Source: Aquificaceae bacterium
GTDB taxonomy: Bacteria; Aquificota; Aquificia; Aquificales; Aquificaceae
Assembly (NCBI GenBank): GCA_025062075.1
Contig: JANXBA010000002.1
Location: 1 to 43,705, forward strand
Length of the DNA stretch: 43,705 bases
Direction of reading: 5' to 3'
Part shown: positions 8,135 through 16,793 of the stretch, in pieces
Position numbering within the stretch: position 1 is the first letter of the stretch
Layout: each line of letters begins with the position of its first letter
Made by a program: the position numbers and the translations under genes
The notes under the pieces: model-generated
Seen by the model: only the letters and a program-made list of their open reading frames with translations
The model's database searches: none
Told to the model about the DNA's origin: nothing

Positions 8135-9520
8135 TCAGTCAAGGAGCTTTTCTCTACCCTTGTCCTTGATAATTCTCAGCTTGGGTCTGGTTATTACCAA
8201 GTCCCCGTCCGGCACATCCTTGGTTATCACCGAACCGCCCGCCACGAAAGAGTAGCTTCCTATTTTTATCGGGGCTACCAGAAGGGAGTTGCTCCCGATG
8301 AAGGCACCTTTACCCACGGAGCTCTGGTGTTTTCTCTTGCCGTCAAAGTTGGCAAAGACTACGCCTGCTCCCACGTTTACCTCGTCCTCTATGGAGGCGT
8401 CTCCTATGTAGCTCAGATGCTTTGCCTTCACGTCTTTGCCGAGGGAGGACTTCTTTACTTCCACGAAGTTGCCCACGTGACTGTTCTTGCCTACGATGCT
8501 ACCCTCCCGCACGTGGGCAAAGGGGCCCACCACCGCCCCTGCTTTTATGAAGGAGTTTTTCACCACCGAGTAGGGCTCTATTATAGCACCATCTTCCACC
8601 GTGCCGTTTTCCACTATGCTCCCCTTACCTACCACCACACCTCTGCCAAGGCGCGTGCTCCCTCTTAGCATGGCGTTGGAAAACACCTCCACTTCACCTT
8701 CTAATACCACCTCTGGTTCAATCCACACGCTCTCCGGCTGGTGGATGGTGTTGCCCTTCTCCGCCCACTCCTGCAGTATTCTCAGTCTTATAAGGTTTTC
8801 CACCACCGCCATGTCCCAGCGCGTGTTGACGCCCAGTATCTCCGAAGAGTCTTCCGCCACGAAGCTTCTGACCTTGTAGCCTGTTTGGTGCATGAGCTGG
8901 AAGACCTCCGTCAGGTAAACCTCCCCCGTTTTTGGACTGGGCTTTACCTTGAAGAGGGCCTCCAGAAGGTGGGGGCAGTAGAAGAGGTATAGACCGCCGT
9001 TGACCTCTTTTATGAGCTTCTCCTCGGGTGTTGCCTCTTTTTCTTCTACCACTTTTACCACGTTGCCCTCTTGGTCCTTTACTATCCTGCCGTAGCCGGT
9101 GGGGTCAGGGAGCTGGGCGGAGAGCAAGAGGGCACTGAGCTTTATGCCTTCGTGCTCCTGCACCAAGTGAAGGTACTTTTGCATGTTTCTTATGGTGTGG
9201 GGCTTTATCAGGGGTGAGTCGCCGTTTACTACGAGCAGGTAATCTTGGTAGTCCCTCCAGAACTCTATGGCGGAAAGCACCGCATCGCCCGTCCCCCCCT
9301 TGGGATTGGACTGGTGAAAGTAGAGGTAGGCCTGACCGAAATAGTCCTTTATCTCCTCCGCCCTGTAGCCCACCACCAAGGCAGTCTCTAAAAAGTTTAC
9401 CTCCTTCAGAGCTCTCAGCACATACCAGAGCATGGGCTTGCCCAGTATGGGGTACATCACCTTGGACCTCTCGCTCCTGAAGCGCGTGCCCATACCCGCA
9501 GAAAGAACGAGAGCTCTCAT
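8135..9520 (-). CDS. glmU: Bifunctional UDP-N-acetylglucosamine pyrophosphorylase / glucosamine-1-phosphate acetyltransferase
   Basis: LSAGMGTRFRSERSKVMYPILGKPML; left-handed beta-helix hexapeptides; IGSNSLLVAPIKIGSYSFVAGGSVITKDVP. Confidence 0.96.
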   Translation of the reverse strand: MRALVLSAGMGTRFRSERSKVMYPILGKPMLWYVLRALKEVNFLETALVVGYRAEEIKDYFGQAYLYFHQSNPKGGTGDAVLSAIEFWRDYQDYLLVVNGDSPLIKPHTIRNMQKYLHLVQEHEGIKLSALLLSAQLPDPTGYGRIVKDQEGNVVKVVEEKEATPEEKLIKEVNGGLYLFYCPHLLEALFKVKPSPKTGEVYLTEVFQLMHQTGYKVRSFVAEDSSEILGVNTRWDMAVVENLIRLRILQEWAEKGNTIHQPESVWIEPEVVLEGEVEVFSNAMLRGSTRLGRGVVVGKGSIVENGTVEDGAIIEPYSVVKNSFIKAGAVVGPFAHVREGSIVGKNSHVGNFVEVKKSSLGKDVKAKHLSYIGDASIEDEVNVGAGVVFANFDGKRKHQSSVGKGAFIGSNSLLVAPIKIGSYSFVAGGSVITKDVPDGDLVITRPKLRIIKDKGREKLLD

Positions 9521-9590
9521 GAGTATATTTTAGCATATGTCAGGTGAGAAACTCAGAGTAGGGGGAGTCCTGCAGTAAAAAGCCTTCCAT

Positions 9591-9831
9591 ATGAACCTAG
9601 AGATTCAGGTAGCTCCTTCAGTCTTCTCTAGTCATGACAAGGTGCGACAAAAACGCACTCGGAGAGCTCAGGACTCAGAGATTAACCTGAAGCTTTTAAG
9701 AAGCCTACGGCTAAGTGGACTGGGAAAGCCTTTTGGAAGGGATTGAGGACATGGCAAGGTCAGACCTCAAGGCATGCATCAGCTACCTTGCGGTAAATCT
9801 ACATAAGCACGTAGAAAAGAACAAGAGATAG
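9591..9831 (+). pseudogene. Possible decayed transposase remnant (frameshifted)
   Basis: Two short frames, MNLEIQVAPSVFSSHDKVRQKRTRRAQDSEINLKLLRSLRLSGLGKPFGRD* then VDWESLLEGIEDMARSDLKACISYLAVNLHKHVEKNKR*, the latter reminiscent of transposase C-termini; no intact ORF, unlike flanking DNA. Confidence 0.35.
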
Positions 9832-10000
9832 CAATGCTTTTATGTCTGTATGCTCGTATGAACTAAAGGCATGGTCTAATTGCCAAAGTAGGAACCCAGC
9901 CCTTATTCAGTTGCCGAGATGACTAAGACACCGGCATTTTAACCTACGTGGGCATCCCTTGTCAAGGGGTTGGCCAGCCACATCTGACCAAGGTAAAGAA

Positions 10001-11515
10001 TCACTTAAAACCACCGAGGGACTCGTCCAACCTCCTCCAGCCTTCTGTTTTCAAGAGCTCTTGAAGTTTACTGCCTTCCTTCACCCCGCCTAATATTACG
10101 TCACCGAAGACCGGCTCTCTCCAAAATTCCCCTGTCCTCCAAGACTCTTTGTAAACTCTGAAAACTTCGCCCGTTGAGGGGTCTCTTACGTAGGTCTGGT
10201 CGCTGAGCAAGTTTGCCCAGCTGTTTGCCATCCAGCTGTTGTATTCTCTGTTTTCCTTCTGTATTTTTGCAATCATACGGTTGAGCTCTCTGTTTTCTCT
10301 CTGGGATTCTTGCACCACTCTGAGGACCCACTCTGGATTCACCTCTTCCCCGGCGTATACTCCGTTTCCTATCTTCAGGAGCTCTTTCAGACTTTCCGCA
10401 CTGTCGCTCGTGGAGCTCAGAAGCTTTACGCTAAACTGACAAAACTCGCTCCTGTCCATCCAGCTACCGCTCACGCCGTAGCCACCTACTAAGTCGTAGA
10501 GCACCAGTCTGTGTGTCCCGTCGTCCGCCTTCAGCACGAGGGCACCGTGAAAGCTCAAAGGAGTGTAGTCTGGTACGGGAGGGATGCCAAACATGGAGGC
10601 CACTCTCCACGCATCCTTTTCCCTGTGTTCTCTCTCCACCACTCTCCAGCTCTGTCCAAAAGCTGCTCTGAAGACGGACAGGAGAAAGTTTTCTAATGCG
10701 TTCGGCGACTTTGCGCAGATGTAGTTAGGCTGTTGACTTGAAGCTCCGTTAACGGTCAGCAAAGACATCTGACTTAAACTCCCCATTATGTTGGATATGG
10801 TGGCCTGCACGCTAAGCGTGTCTTTTCTGATTGAGTTCTTCCCGCTGGTGATGTTGTACACGTAGTCCCGGAGTGTGCCCTCTTTTACGGTCCCTGCGGT
10901 TATGCTGTAGCCTTCTGGAACTGGGATTCTGCTCGCAGGCAGTCCCAAGGCTTGGTCGTATATCTGAACGTACTTCCAGTTTACTCTGCGGTTTGCAGGC
11001 AAAAATTCAATGCTCTGCAAGACTGAGCTGAGCTCTTTCTTCTCCTGCGGTTTTATGTCCTCTGGTATGAAGACAGACACGTCAAGCACCACCCTCTTGC
11101 CCGGCAGAAGAAGGCTAAGCCTGCTGTATCTTAGATTGGAAAACTCTGGTCTGACAAAGTTTAACTGCAAAACCTCGTACGGGTACCTCAACCCTTCTGA
11201 GTAGAAAACGTAGTAGTTAGGGTACTTTTTGTAGGAGTGATTGGTTTGACCAAGCGAGAGCCTTCTTGCCTCTTCCATCAACAGCCTTGCTCCCTTTGCT
11301 ACGTCTGTAGTAGGCAAGCCTCTTACAACTATGTGCACTCTTGCGTTGGATATTACCACACCGCCAGAGAGCCTTTTGTGAGACCATCCCTCCTGGTACT
11401 TGTAAGCCACTCCGTTGAGCCTGTCTTCTACCTGCTCTGGAAAGAGAATGCGTGCATAAGCCCACGCCGAGAGCAACACAAGAAAACACCACACGAGCGC
11501 ATATCTACGCATCAT
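10001..11515 (-). CDS. Hypothetical exported protein (504 aa)
   Basis: Signal-peptide-like N-terminus (MMRRYALVWCFLVLLSAWAYA); GAGGAGGA SD upstream; no family recognised. Confidence 0.8.
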   Translation of the reverse strand: MMRRYALVWCFLVLLSAWAYARILFPEQVEDRLNGVAYKYQEGWSHKRLSGGVVISNARVHIVVRGLPTTDVAKGARLLMEEARRLSLGQTNHSYKKYPNYYVFYSEGLRYPYEVLQLNFVRPEFSNLRYSRLSLLLPGKRVVLDVSVFIPEDIKPQEKKELSSVLQSIEFLPANRRVNWKYVQIYDQALGLPASRIPVPEGYSITAGTVKEGTLRDYVYNITSGKNSIRKDTLSVQATISNIMGSLSQMSLLTVNGASSQQPNYICAKSPNALENFLLSVFRAAFGQSWRVVEREHREKDAWRVASMFGIPPVPDYTPLSFHGALVLKADDGTHRLVLYDLVGGYGVSGSWMDRSEFCQFSVKLLSSTSDSAESLKELLKIGNGVYAGEEVNPEWVLRVVQESQRENRELNRMIAKIQKENREYNSWMANSWANLLSDQTYVRDPSTGEVFRVYKESWRTGEFWREPVFGDVILGGVKEGSKLQELLKTEGWRRLDESLGGFK

Positions 11516-11543
11516 GGCTAAATCCTCCTCTAATGTAGGTATT

Positions 11544-12266
11544 CTACTCTAGCTTGTAGGCCACCGGCAACTTTACCACCACTTCTACTGGAGGTTTTGG
11601 AAAAAGCCCTGCAACTCTTTTCACCGTTTCTACCGCATTCCTGTCTAAGAGCTCGTAGCCTGAACTCTCCGCTATCTTGACCTCTTTCAGAGTTCCGTCT
11701 TCCTTTATGTGGATGCTCAGCACGACCCTACCTTCCCATCCCATCCTGCGAGCAAGGGGTGGGTAGCTTATGCTCCTCTGGACTATGTGGGATATGACGG
11801 AGAGCTTCTCCCTTAAATAGGTCTCCCGCTGGAGCTCTGGGGAGGCCACCGGTGGTCTTTCTTCTGAAGCTCCCTCTCTAGGAGCTTGGGGCTCTGTAGC
11901 CCTTGTCCAGTTGTCTGGTCTCTCATCGTCTCCCGAGGACTGAAAGGGCGCACTTTGGATGCCCGGAGGAGAAGAGGGCAGAGGCCGGTTCTCCTCCGTT
12001 TCCCCTTCGTCGTAGAATGCTGTTTGTCCCTCTTTTGCCTGCACTCTCTGTCCTCCTTCTGACGGCGGAGCCTTCTGTGAGTCTTGTCCGACTTTTCTGT
12101 TAGGTGGTCTTGTATGCTCTTGTGAGTAGGTTTTCTGGATTTGGACGAAGCTCAGGTCCACTTCCACAGGTCTTGTATCGGACTCTTCTTGGAGTAAAGA
12201 CAGGAGGAGAAGGGCCGTGGCGTGAAGCACAAGAGAGAGAAAGTAGGCCTTGATGAAGCGGTTCAC
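11544..12266 (-). CDS. tonB: TonB-family energy transducer
   Basis: GTG start, N-terminal TM, Pro/Glu-rich linker, C-terminal YPPLARRMGWEGRVVLSIHIKEDGTLKEVKIAESSGYELLDRNAVETV. Confidence 0.93.
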   Translation of the reverse strand: MNRFIKAYFLSLVLHATALLLLSLLQEESDTRPVEVDLSFVQIQKTYSQEHTRPPNRKVGQDSQKAPPSEGGQRVQAKEGQTAFYDEGETEENRPLPSSPPGIQSAPFQSSGDDERPDNWTRATEPQAPREGASEERPPVASPELQRETYLREKLSVISHIVQRSISYPPLARRMGWEGRVVLSIHIKEDGTLKEVKIAESSGYELLDRNAVETVKRVAGLFPKPPVEVVVKLPVAYKLE

Positions 12267-12370
12267 CTTTTTACCTCAAACCTTTCAAGGCCCTGCCTTT
12301 TGAACAGGTCCAGAGAGTCTGCGGTCGTGAGCACGACGACGCTTATGGAGCTAAAGCCTCTCTCTTCCAC
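12263..12370 (-). CDS. Small ORF (35 aa) of unknown function, coupled to tonB
   Basis: GTG start preceded by AGGAGG at 5-nt spacing; translation MEERGFSSISVVVLTTADSLDLFKRQGLERFEVKR*; GTGA overlap with the tonB start; below the ORF track length cutoff. Confidence 0.6.
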   Translation of the reverse strand: MEERGFSSISVVVLTTADSLDLFKRQGLERFEVKR

Positions 12371-12391
12371 CTCTTCCTCCTAAATTTAAAT

Positions 12392-13132
12392 TTAGCACCA
12401 CTCCTCGTGTAGCTCTTTCAGGGCTTCTGCGAAGGTCTCCAGAGACTGCAATGCCCTGCGGTCAAGCCCGTAGTCAAGGCAGGAGGTAAAGTACTCCTTG
12501 AGAAAGGGCTCTGGGTAGTCCCCCGCTCTTACTCTGCCCTCTTGCAGGTCTTCAAAAAAGGCCTTCTTTGACCTCTGGCACTGCTCGGAGATAAAGACCT
12601 CCAAGCCTTCCGGAGCATCCCTTCTAACCAAGAAGAGGGCAAAAACAAAAGGAAGGCCGTGCAGGCTGTGCCAGAGTTCTCCAAGGTCGTAGACGAAGGG
12701 CCATCTGGCCGAGAACTTCTCTCTTAGAGCCTCATCTCCTATGAGTAGCACGCCCTCCGCAAGGTCTCTGTCCTCTACTGTTTTTGGCTTGGAGTTGTAG
12801 AGCTTCCTGAACAGGTACAGGGCGAGCGCTCTTGAAGTGAGAGAGGCAGGGGTCAGGTAGAGGGTGCTGACTTGCCTCATGGGTTTGCGGGAGAAGATAA
12901 GCACGGAGCAGGCCTTTTTTAGACAGGACACGGAGACGCCCGGCGTCAGTCTGTAGCTCTGCGGGTTTTGGAGGTATTCCACCGACGAGACTATACCTGC
13001 CTGTATGGCTCCCTCCCTGAGCTGTTGGACCAGCTGGGCAGGGTGGCCCTCTACCAGCTCTACTTCGGTGGTGTCCCAGCGGTAAAAGAGGGGCACGGTG
13101 TTCAAATAGCTAACCTTGCCTATTCTTAGCAT
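12392..13132 (-). CDS. mqnA: Chorismate dehydratase MqnA (futalosine menaquinone pathway)
   Basis: LRIGKVSYLNTVPLFY; EGAIQAGIVSSVEYLQNP; LLIGDEAL. Confidence 0.93.
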   Translation of the reverse strand: MLRIGKVSYLNTVPLFYRWDTTEVELVEGHPAQLVQQLREGAIQAGIVSSVEYLQNPQSYRLTPGVSVSCLKKACSVLIFSRKPMRQVSTLYLTPASLTSRALALYLFRKLYNSKPKTVEDRDLAEGVLLIGDEALREKFSARWPFVYDLGELWHSLHGLPFVFALFLVRRDAPEGLEVFISEQCQRSKKAFFEDLQEGRVRAGDYPEPFLKEYFTSCLDYGLDRRALQSLETFAEALKELHEEWC

Positions 13133-14154
13133 TAAACCTTGTGGGAGAGCTCCACGAACAGCTGGAGCTTCTGGTAAGCCTTGCCTGAGCGGATGGACTC
13201 CTCCGCCGCCTCCAAGGCGGTCTTCCTGTCCTGAGTGAGCCCAGCGACCATAACGCCGAACATGGCGTTCAGCAAAACTGTGTAGTAGGCGGGGGAAACC
13301 TCACCCTTCAACACGGACAGCACCATTCTTGCGCTCTCCTCTACGGAGGACACCTTTATGGATTCTGCGGGGTAGATTTCGTAGCCCACCTCTCCAGGGT
13401 GGAAGTCGTAGAGCAGGACTTCGCCCTCTCTGAGCTCCCCAATACGCGTAGGGGCACTTATGGAGACCTCGTCCATGCCGTCCTTGCCGTGCACCACAAA
13501 GGCCCTTTTTATGCCCAAGCCCTTCAGGGCAAAGGCCACCTTGTCCACCAAACTCTCCGAGAAGACGCCCAAGAGCTGTCTTTTGGCGTCCGCAGGGTTG
13601 GAGAGAGGACCCACCAGATTGAAAAGAGAGCGAAGCCCTACTTCCCTTCTTGGACCTATGACCCGTTTCATGGCGGGATGGAAGAGGGGTGCGAACATAA
13701 AGCCTATGCCCACCTCCTCTATCATCCTGCCCACTTCCTGCGGGCCTAGGTCAATCTTTGCCCCCAGATGCTCCAAAAGGTCCGCACTACCGCTCTTGGA
13801 GGACACGGACCTGTTGCCGTGCTTTGCCACTTTTATGCCTGCCCCTGCTAGCACGAAGGCCACAGTAGTAGAGATGTTGAAAGTCCCAGACATGTCTCCG
13901 CCGGTGCCACACGTGTCCACCAGATTTTCTCTGTCTTCCACCTCCACGCGGGTTGCCTTCTCCCTGAAAAAGCTTGCGGCACCCTCTATCTCCTCGGGCG
14001 TTTCTCCCTTCATCTTGGTGCCCATGATAAAGGCACCTATCTGGGCCTCTGTGGCCCTGCCTTCCGCTATCTCTTCAAGAGCTTGGCGCACCTCCTGCCG
14101 GGAGAGGTTTTTAAACTCGGAGATTTTCCTCAAAAGCTCTCTCATGGCGAACAT
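13132..14154 (-). CDS. trpD: Anthranilate phosphoribosyltransferase
   Basis: VDTCGTGGDMSGTFNISTTVAFVLAGAGIKVAKHGNRSVSSKSGSADLLEHLG; true start may be Met at 14145 (MRELLRK). Confidence 0.97.
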   Translation of the reverse strand: MFAMRELLRKISEFKNLSRQEVRQALEEIAEGRATEAQIGAFIMGTKMKGETPEEIEGAASFFREKATRVEVEDRENLVDTCGTGGDMSGTFNISTTVAFVLAGAGIKVAKHGNRSVSSKSGSADLLEHLGAKIDLGPQEVGRMIEEVGIGFMFAPLFHPAMKRVIGPRREVGLRSLFNLVGPLSNPADAKRQLLGVFSESLVDKVAFALKGLGIKRAFVVHGKDGMDEVSISAPTRIGELREGEVLLYDFHPGEVGYEIYPAESIKVSSVEESARMVLSVLKGEVSPAYYTVLLNAMFGVMVAGLTQDRKTALEAAEESIRSGKAYQKLQLFVELSHKV

Positions 14155-14184
14155 TTTAAACTGGCTTTGCCTATCATATAGGCT

Positions 14185-15192
14185 ATGGAGCTTCTTAAGT
14201 TTGTTAGGGCCTCGGGCTGAGCCAGCAAGCTGGGTCCGGGCGACCTAGAAAAGCTTGTGCAGGGGCTTGACTTGTACACGGACGGAAACACCCTGCTGGG
14301 TGTGGGAGACGATGCGGGCGTCTACCTTTACGGGGGAGAGGTCTTCGTCCACACGGTGGACTTTATAACTCCGGTCGTTAACGACCCTTACCTTTGGGGT
14401 GGTATTGCCGCCGTCAACTCGCTCAGCGACGTCTACGCCATGGGTTGCACGCCCCTTAGTGCCCTTGCGGTGGTAGGTTTTAACCAGTGCGACCTGGGTC
14501 TGGAGGTCTTCAGAGAGGTTATGCGAGGGTGTGCGGACAAGCTCAGGGAGGCCAAGGTGGTCCTGCTGGGAGGGCACACGGTGGAGGACAAGGAGCCCAA
14601 GTTCGGGCTTGCGGTCACGGGCGTGTGTCCACAGGGCAAGTATCTTACTCAGCAAGGTGCAAGGCCGGGAGAGCTCCTGGCCCTTACCAAACCAGTGGGC
14701 GTGGGCATACTCACCAAGGCCCTGAAAGAGGGAAAAATATCAGACCAGGACATGGGCAAGAGCGTGGAGTTCATGCTCAGGCTCAACGACGGGGCAAGCC
14801 AGCTCGCCCGAGAGTTTGCCAGTGCCTGCACGGACGTGACGGGCTTTGGACTGCTGGGACACGCCTACAACATAGCCCGCAAGTCCGGGGTGATGCTCTC
14901 CATAGAGTTCTCCCGGGTGCCTGCCTATCCACTGTCAGTCTCTCTGGTAAAAGAGGGCATATACCCAAAAGGTGCGGTAGACAACTACAACTACCTAAAG
15001 GAGGAGCTCCAGAGCGAGGGCTTGGAGTGGTGGCAACTCCTCCTCCTTTCGGACCCGGTCACCTCTGGCGGTCTTCTCTTCACCTTCCCGCAGGAGAGAG
15101 CTCCTCTCTTGCAAAGGAGAGCCCAAGAGCTGGGAGTGGAGGTGTGGATAGTGGGGCAAGTAGAAGAAGGGCGCGGGCTTCGGGTCTATTAG
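14185..15192 (+). CDS. selD: Selenide, water dikinase (selenophosphate synthetase) with in-frame UGA (Sec) at codon 12
   Basis: Frame from ATG 14185 reads MELLKFVRASG-TGA-ASKLGPGDLEKLVQGLDLYTDG..., matching the SelD active site SG(C/U)A.K.GP; remainder is a full SelD (GDDAGVY, GGHTVEDKEPKFGLAVTG, CTDVTGFGLLGH). Confidence 0.95.
14221..14260 (+). promoter_or_regulatory. Candidate bacterial SECIS hairpin just downstream of the selD UGA
   Basis: GCAAGCT (14225-14231) pairs with AGCTTGT (14252-14258); inner GGGTC (14232-14236) pairs with GACCT (14242-14246); loop CGGGC; manual fold only. Confidence 0.5.
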
Positions 15193-16748
15193 ACCGTCCC
15201 TTCTTGCCGTAGGCTCTCTCTGGAGAGAATGTAGCTCTTGCGCAGGAGAGCTCTGTTCAGAGCGTCCACAAAGCCCCTTACGCTTGCCTTTATCACGTCC
15301 ACGTCCACGCCTCTACCGCTCGCCCTTACCCCTTCCAGCTCTATCACCAGTCTGGACTCCGCCTGGGCGTCCGTGTTAGGCGTCAAGGCCTTGATGGAAA
15401 AGTCCAAGAGCTTGGGCTCTAAGCCCAGGGCCTTCTGCAGAGCTCTTATGACTGCATCCACTGGGCCGTTGCCCGTGGCGGTGGCGGTCCTCTCCTGCCC
15501 TCTGAAGTTCAGCACTACGGTGGCGGTAGGCAGGAGCTTGTCCCCCGTCTGCACCTGGTAGTGCAGGACCTTTATGGGCTCTTCCTGCTCCTGTCTGATG
15601 AAGTCCTCGTAGATGAGGGCCTCTATGTCCTCCTCGTAGACCTCCTTCTTCTTGTCCGCCAGAGCCTTGAACTTTTCAAAGAGCCTGTCCATGTCCTCTT
15701 CTCTGAACTCAAAGCCCATCTCCTTTAGCTTGTTCTTGAGGGCGTGTCTGCCCGAGTGCTTGCCTAACACTATTCTGGTGGAGGGAAAGCCTACGTCCTC
15801 TGGAGACATAATCTCGTAAGTGAGAGGGTTGGCCAACACGCCGTGCTGGTGTATGCCAGACTCGTGGGCAAAGGCGTTGTCTCCTACCACCGCCTTGTTG
15901 GGCTGGACGAAGCTCCCAGTTATCCTACAGAGAAGCCTGCTGGTGCGGTAGAGTTCCCGAGTGTTCACCCCCGTGTGAAGACCTCCGAAAAAGTCCTTCC
16001 GAACCTTGAGTGCCATGACAATCTCCTCCAGCGCCGCGTTGCCTGCCCTCTCCCCTATGCCGTTTATGGTGCACTCCACTTGTCTGGCCCCGTGCTTTAC
16101 CGCTGCGAGGGAGTTTGCCACCGCCATGCCCATATCGTCGTGGCAGTGGACGCTTATTATGGCCTTGTCTATGTTGGGCACGCTGTTTTTTATGCCCTCT
16201 ATCAGCTCTGCGAACTCCTCCGGCACTGCGTAGCCTACTGTGTCAGGGATGTTTATGACGGTAGCCCCTGCCTTTATGGCCTCTTCTATCACCTTGTAGA
16301 GGAAGTCCCTCTGACTGCGGGTGGCGTCCTCGCAGGAGAACTCCACCTCATCCGCAAACCTTTTAGCATATTCTACTGCCTTCTTTGCCCTTTCCAGCAC
16401 CTCCTCCGGGGACATGCGGAGCTTGTACTTCATGTGTATCTCCGAGGTGGCTATGAAGGTGTGGATTCTCTTGCGCTCTGCGGGGGCGATTGCTTGCCCT
16501 GCCATCTGTATGTCCTTCTCCAGAGCTCTGGCCAAGGAGCATATCACGGGACCCTTCACTTCTGAGGCTATGAGGCTGACCGCCTCAAAGTCCCCCTTGG
16601 AGGCCGCCGCAAAGCCCGCCTCTATCACGTCCACCCCCAACTTTGCCAGCTGAAGAGCCATCTGTAGTTTTTCCTCTGCGGTCATGGAAAAGCCAGGTGC
16701 CTGTTCTCCGTCCCTCAGCGTAGTGTCAAAAATGTACACTCTGTCCAT
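15189..16748 (-). CDS. leuA: 2-isopropylmalate synthase
   Basis: IFDTTLRDGEQAPGFSMTAEEKL; HCHDDMGMAVANSLAAVKHGARQVECTINGIGERAGNAALEE; LeuA regulatory domain at C-terminus. Confidence 0.97.
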   Translation of the reverse strand: MDRVYIFDTTLRDGEQAPGFSMTAEEKLQMALQLAKLGVDVIEAGFAAASKGDFEAVSLIASEVKGPVICSLARALEKDIQMAGQAIAPAERKRIHTFIATSEIHMKYKLRMSPEEVLERAKKAVEYAKRFADEVEFSCEDATRSQRDFLYKVIEEAIKAGATVINIPDTVGYAVPEEFAELIEGIKNSVPNIDKAIISVHCHDDMGMAVANSLAAVKHGARQVECTINGIGERAGNAALEEIVMALKVRKDFFGGLHTGVNTRELYRTSRLLCRITGSFVQPNKAVVGDNAFAHESGIHQHGVLANPLTYEIMSPEDVGFPSTRIVLGKHSGRHALKNKLKEMGFEFREEDMDRLFEKFKALADKKKEVYEEDIEALIYEDFIRQEQEEPIKVLHYQVQTGDKLLPTATVVLNFRGQERTATATGNGPVDAVIRALQKALGLEPKLLDFSIKALTPNTDAQAESRLVIELEGVRASGRGVDVDVIKASVRGFVDALNRALLRKSYILSRESLRQEGTV

Positions 16749-16764
16749 TCAAAAACCTCCTGTA

Positions 16765-16783
16765 AATGATAATAATTCTCATT
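16765..16783. promoter_or_regulatory. Fur-box-like palindrome upstream of leuA
   Basis: AATGATAAT-A-ATTCTCATT, 9-1-9 inverted repeat with one mismatch, resembling the Fur consensus GATAATGATAATCATTATC. Confidence 0.5.
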
Positions 16784-16793
16784 AAGTAGGCTG

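Noticed and set aside
13460-14248. 262-aa plus-strand ORF antisense to trpD
   Set aside because: Overlaps conserved trpD; translation is Ser/Pro/Thr-rich shadow sequence with no recognisable domain.
14257-15192. ORF-track selD start (MQGLDLYTDG)
   Set aside because: An internal codon used only because the upstream in-frame TGA was taken as a stop; the conserved N-terminus continues upstream to ATG 14185.
14487-15212. 241-aa ORF overlapping selD in another frame
   Set aside because: Gly/Arg-rich frame inside real selD; no domain.
15843-16565. 240-aa plus-strand ORF antisense to leuA
   Set aside because: Fully within leuA in antisense frame; composition typical of a codon-bias shadow ORF.
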